64,000 bases of DNA from Mycobacterium sp. IS-1590 (GTDB lineage Bacteria > Actinomycetota > Actinomycetes > Mycobacteriales > Mycobacteriaceae). Below are positions 61,937-64,000 of the stretch, in pieces. The notes under the pieces are model-generated. The model saw nothing but the letters and a program-made list of their open reading frames with translations. It searched no databases and was not told where the DNA came from. The stretch's first letter is position 1. Each line of letters begins with the position of its first letter. The stretch is taken from assembly GCF_001500025.1 (NCBI RefSeq), contig NZ_LQIW01000034.1, positions 1 to 64,000 on the forward strand. The letters run 5' to 3'. A program made the translations under genes and the position numbers.

Positions 61937-62332
61937 CTATCGGGGCGGTGCGAAGAACTCCAGTGCGATGCCGTCGGGGTCGCGGAAGCTGAGCCCCGAG
62001 CCGTACGGCGCATCCACGATGTCCCCGTGTTCGACGCCGAGCTTGTCGAGGCGCTCCGCCCACCCCTCGAGTTCGTTGCGGCTCGCGCACCCGAAGCCGA
62101 CATGGTCGAGCCCCGAGTGGAATTCGGTGAATTGCTCGTCGGGCACCGACCGGTCGTGCTCGTGGATGCCGAACAGGGTGCCGTTGTCGAATTGCCAGAC
62201 GATGTGCCGGAATCCGGTGTCGGTGTGTTCGTCGAGGACCGGTTCGGCCCCGATCAGCTCCCGATACCAGGGCGCGCTGACCGCGAGGTCACGAACGGTC
62301 AGCGCGACGTGGTTCAGTGACGGAAAGGGCAT
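61937..62332 (-). CDS. VOC superfamily (glyoxalase-like) protein
   Basis: The 131-residue protein has two beta-alpha-beta-beta-beta units of the vicinal-oxygen-chelate fold: LNHVALTVRDLAVSAPWYREL and HIVWQFDNGTLFGIHEH, then GLDHVGFGCASRNELEGW and SFRDPDGIALEFFAPP. Metal ligands His (NHVAL, LDHVGF) and Glu (ALEFFAP) are present. Members include glyoxalase I, extradiol dioxygenases and fosfomycin-resistance enzymes; the substrate here is not evident. It is 25 nt downstream of the MpaB gene, likely in the same transcript. Confidence 0.88.
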   Translation of the reverse strand: MPFPSLNHVALTVRDLAVSAPWYRELIGAEPVLDEHTDTGFRHIVWQFDNGTLFGIHEHDRSVPDEQFTEFHSGLDHVGFGCASRNELEGWAERLDKLGVEHGDIVDAPYGSGLSFRDPDGIALEFFAPPR

Positions 62333-62357
62333 GGTGCCTCCTGATTGTCGGATCGGT

Positions 62358-63185
62358 TCACACGACTCGCTTGCCGCGCCGGGCCCGGGCCCGCATGTCC
62401 CACAGATACAGCCGGTAGCCGAGGATCCAGACGTCGCGCGGGATGACGCGGTCGGCGACCCGCAGCACGGTCAGCAGCGCCTCGAACCTGCGCTGCTGGC
62501 GCCCCGACCACGGCAGCCGCATGTGCTCACGGAACTCGTGCGGCAGGAAACCCGTCGTGGCGAAGAGGTTGAACCGGCTGGCGAGCAGCCGCAGCGGAGC
62601 GGGCAGGAACGCCATCGCGGCCACCCCGTGCAGGTGTTCACGCACGGGTTCGTCGATGCGCAGTTCGTCCAGTGAGCGTTTCCAGTACTCGTCGAAGGCG
62701 GCGCGATCGGGCGGCCACATGTCCTCGCGCACCTGCAGCGTGGTGCCGAGCTTCTTGGCGTCCAGATAGATCGCATCGGCCGCCTCGTCGTCGAGCGGTC
62801 CGTACAGGAACTCGTGCTGGTCGATGTAGTAGCGGTACAGGCAGGCGGCCACCCACAGCTGCAACCGGGGGTCGAACGCCTTGTAGGACACCGGGCTTGA
62901 CGGGGTCGACCGCACCAGCGCGTGCACGCGGTCGACCTCCTCGCGGATCAGCCTGCGGTCGCTTTCGGTGCCCATCGTCGCCACCGCGAGATAGGTGCCG
63001 GTGGTGCGCGCCCGTTTGAACGGACGCTTGTAGACGTTGCCGCTGTCGACCGGGCTCTCCAGCACGCCGTAGCCGACGCCGGGGGAGGCCAGCTGCATGA
63101 TCACGTTGGCCGCCGGTGCCAGCGCTGCGGCCGGATTGAGCAAATCGACGACGCGTCTCGGCCGACGCGGTGGCCCGAACCTCAT
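62358..63185 (-). CDS. MpaB-family oxygenase-like protein (DUF2236)
   Basis: The 275-residue product belongs to the DUF2236 / MpaB / latex-clearing-protein group: an N-terminal LASPGVGYGVLESPVDSGNVYKR and TYLAVATMGTESDRRLIREEVDRVH, where heme-oxygenase-like members carry conserved residues, and the later WVAACLYRYYIDQHE and DEFLPHEFREHM-like block (FLPHEFREHMRLPWSGRQQ). Mycobacterial members are numerous and mostly uncharacterised. It is divergent from cobD with 36 nt between starts, as in M. tuberculosis Rv2236c/Rv2237 (from memory). Confidence 0.8.
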   Translation of the reverse strand: MRFGPPRRPRRVVDLLNPAAALAPAANVIMQLASPGVGYGVLESPVDSGNVYKRPFKRARTTGTYLAVATMGTESDRRLIREEVDRVHALVRSTPSSPVSYKAFDPRLQLWVAACLYRYYIDQHEFLYGPLDDEAADAIYLDAKKLGTTLQVREDMWPPDRAAFDEYWKRSLDELRIDEPVREHLHGVAAMAFLPAPLRLLASRFNLFATTGFLPHEFREHMRLPWSGRQQRRFEALLTVLRVADRVIPRDVWILGYRLYLWDMRARARRGKRVV

Positions 63186-63221
63186 GCATCCGAGTAGATC
63201 ACCTTGTGAGACGCTCGCGGA

Positions 63222-64000
63222 GTGTTTGCACCGACCTCACGCGCGCGTGTGGTGGGGATCGCAGCCGGTTGTGTCGCGGATTCGTTGTTCGCCGACCCTC
63301 GGCGCGGACACCCCGTCGCGCTCTTCGGCAGTGCGGCAGCCGCATTGGAGGTCCGCAGTTACGCCGACACCCGTGCGGCCGGCGTCATGCACACCGCGAC
63401 CCTGCTCGGCGCGCTGGCACTGCTCGGTACCGCGGCGGACAGGATGTCGTTGCGTCGGGGGGCCGCCGCGACCGCGGTCACCATGGCGGCGGCGATGTTC
63501 GTCGCGCTGGGCGGGACCTCCCTTGCCCGCACCGGAGACCGGATGGCGCACCATCTGGACCGCGGCGACGTCGACGCCGCGCGAGCTTTATTGCCCGCGC
63601 TGTGTGGCCGCGATCCCGCGGTGCTCGACGAGGGCGGACTCACCCGGGCGGCGCTGGAGTCGATCGCGGAGAACACCTCCGATGCCCATGTGGCGCCGCT
63701 GCTGTGGGCCGCCGTCGGGGGCGTGCCTGCGGTGCTGGTGTACCGCGGTGCGAACACATTGGACGCGATGATCGGCCACCGCTCGCCGCGCTATCTGCGC
63801 TTCGGTTGGGCCGCAGCGCGTTTCGACGATCTGCTGAATCGTCTCGCCGCCCGTGCGACGGCGGTGCTGGTGGCCGCATGCGCGCCCGTGGTGGGCGGCT
63901 CTCCCGTCGCGGCGCTGCGTGCGTGGAGGCGCGACGCCGCCCGCCATCCGAGTCCGAATGCGGGCGTGGTGGAGGCCGCCTTTGCGGGCGCGCTGGGGGT
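63222..64000 (+). CDS. cobD: Cobalamin biosynthesis protein CobD/CbiB (3' end outside window)
   Basis: Translation from the GTG at 63222 gives at least 259 residues with no stop before the window ends. The CbiB/CobD membrane-protein pattern is clear: GIAAGCVADSLFADPRRGHPV, then SIAENTSDAHVAPLLWAAVG, GGVPAVLVYRGANTLDAMIG, FGWAAARFDDLLNRLAAR and the following aromatic-poor helix. The protein attaches aminopropanol (or its phosphate) to adenosylcobyric acid in vitamin B12 synthesis. The start has no obvious ribosome site. It is divergent from the MpaB gene. Confidence 0.9.
   Translation, partial: MFAPTSRARVVGIAAGCVADSLFADPRRGHPVALFGSAAAALEVRSYADTRAAGVMHTATLLGALALLGTAADRMSLRRGAAATAVTMAAAMFVALGGTSLARTGDRMAHHLDRGDVDAARALLPALCGRDPAVLDEGGLTRAALESIAENTSDAHVAPLLWAAVGGVPAVLVYRGANTLDAMIGHRSPRYLRFGWAAARFDDLLNRLAARATAVLVAACAPVVGGSPVAALRAWRRDAARHPSPNAGVVEAAFAGALG

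Overview
The window is GC-rich actinobacterial DNA, and its gene content is that of a mycobacterium, most likely a rapid-growing or environmental Mycolicibacterium-type species. The right half carries the mycolic-acid (FAS-II) operon fabD-acpM-kasA-kasB-accD6 with its regulator mabR. It also has the actinobacterial homodimeric pyruvate dehydrogenase E1 (aceE), ahpE, mscR, dagK, a glpD and the start of cobD. From memory, the order from about 37.7 kb to the end follows the M. tuberculosis Rv2260-Rv2236c block, with extra genes inserted (putP, a VOC protein, a DODA-type dioxygenase). No database search was possible, so all names rest on reading motifs and gene order.

Region 1 (1-14.85 kb) is accessory and looks like the 3' part of a biosynthetic cluster. 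It opens inside a large non-ribosomal peptide synthetase whose visible order is A(partial)-PCP / C-A-PCP-E / C-A-PCP-reductase. A SAM methyltransferase follows, translationally close. Facing it is a tightly coupled four-gene operon: a diverged argininosuccinate-synthase-like ATP enzyme, cobalt-type nitrile hydratase alpha, nitrile hydratase beta and a nitrile hydratase accessory protein. A second methyltransferase diverges from that operon. No amidase is present, so this does not look like an ordinary nitrile-degradation operon. It is the best candidate for an undescribed system in the window.

Region 2 (14.9-37.7 kb) is mixed mycobacterial housekeeping and envelope content. It holds a lytic transglycosylase-DUF1460 lipoprotein, a DUF732 protein, an acyl-CoA dehydrogenase, and a TetR/glycosyltransferase pair sharing a palindromic intergenic site. 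Next come a Pro/Glu-rich membrane protein with QAPQT repeats, a PhoD-type phosphatase and a complete dipeptide-type ABC transporter operon ending in an SDR. The region closes with a DUF4185 protein (possible arabinan hydrolase), an NAD(P)-binding dehydrogenase overlapping an Hsp70-like membrane protein, a GlxA-type regulator, a SABATH-like methyltransferase and a SHOCT membrane protein.

Region 3 (37.7-64 kb) is the conserved block. It contains mycothiol-linked detoxification (mscR plus a metallo-hydrolase), lipid and glycerol genes (dagK, an FAD oxidase, glpD), the FAS-II operon under a recognisable MabR operator, aceE, a lipoprotein, DUF3052, ahpE, tRNA-Val(TAC), a PutP-type symporter, an MpaB-family protein and truncated cobD. 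Short repeats or hairpins lie between several convergent gene pairs, including a 29-bp tandem repeat after the DUF3145 gene. I saw no CRISPR array, transposase, phage gene or rRNA.
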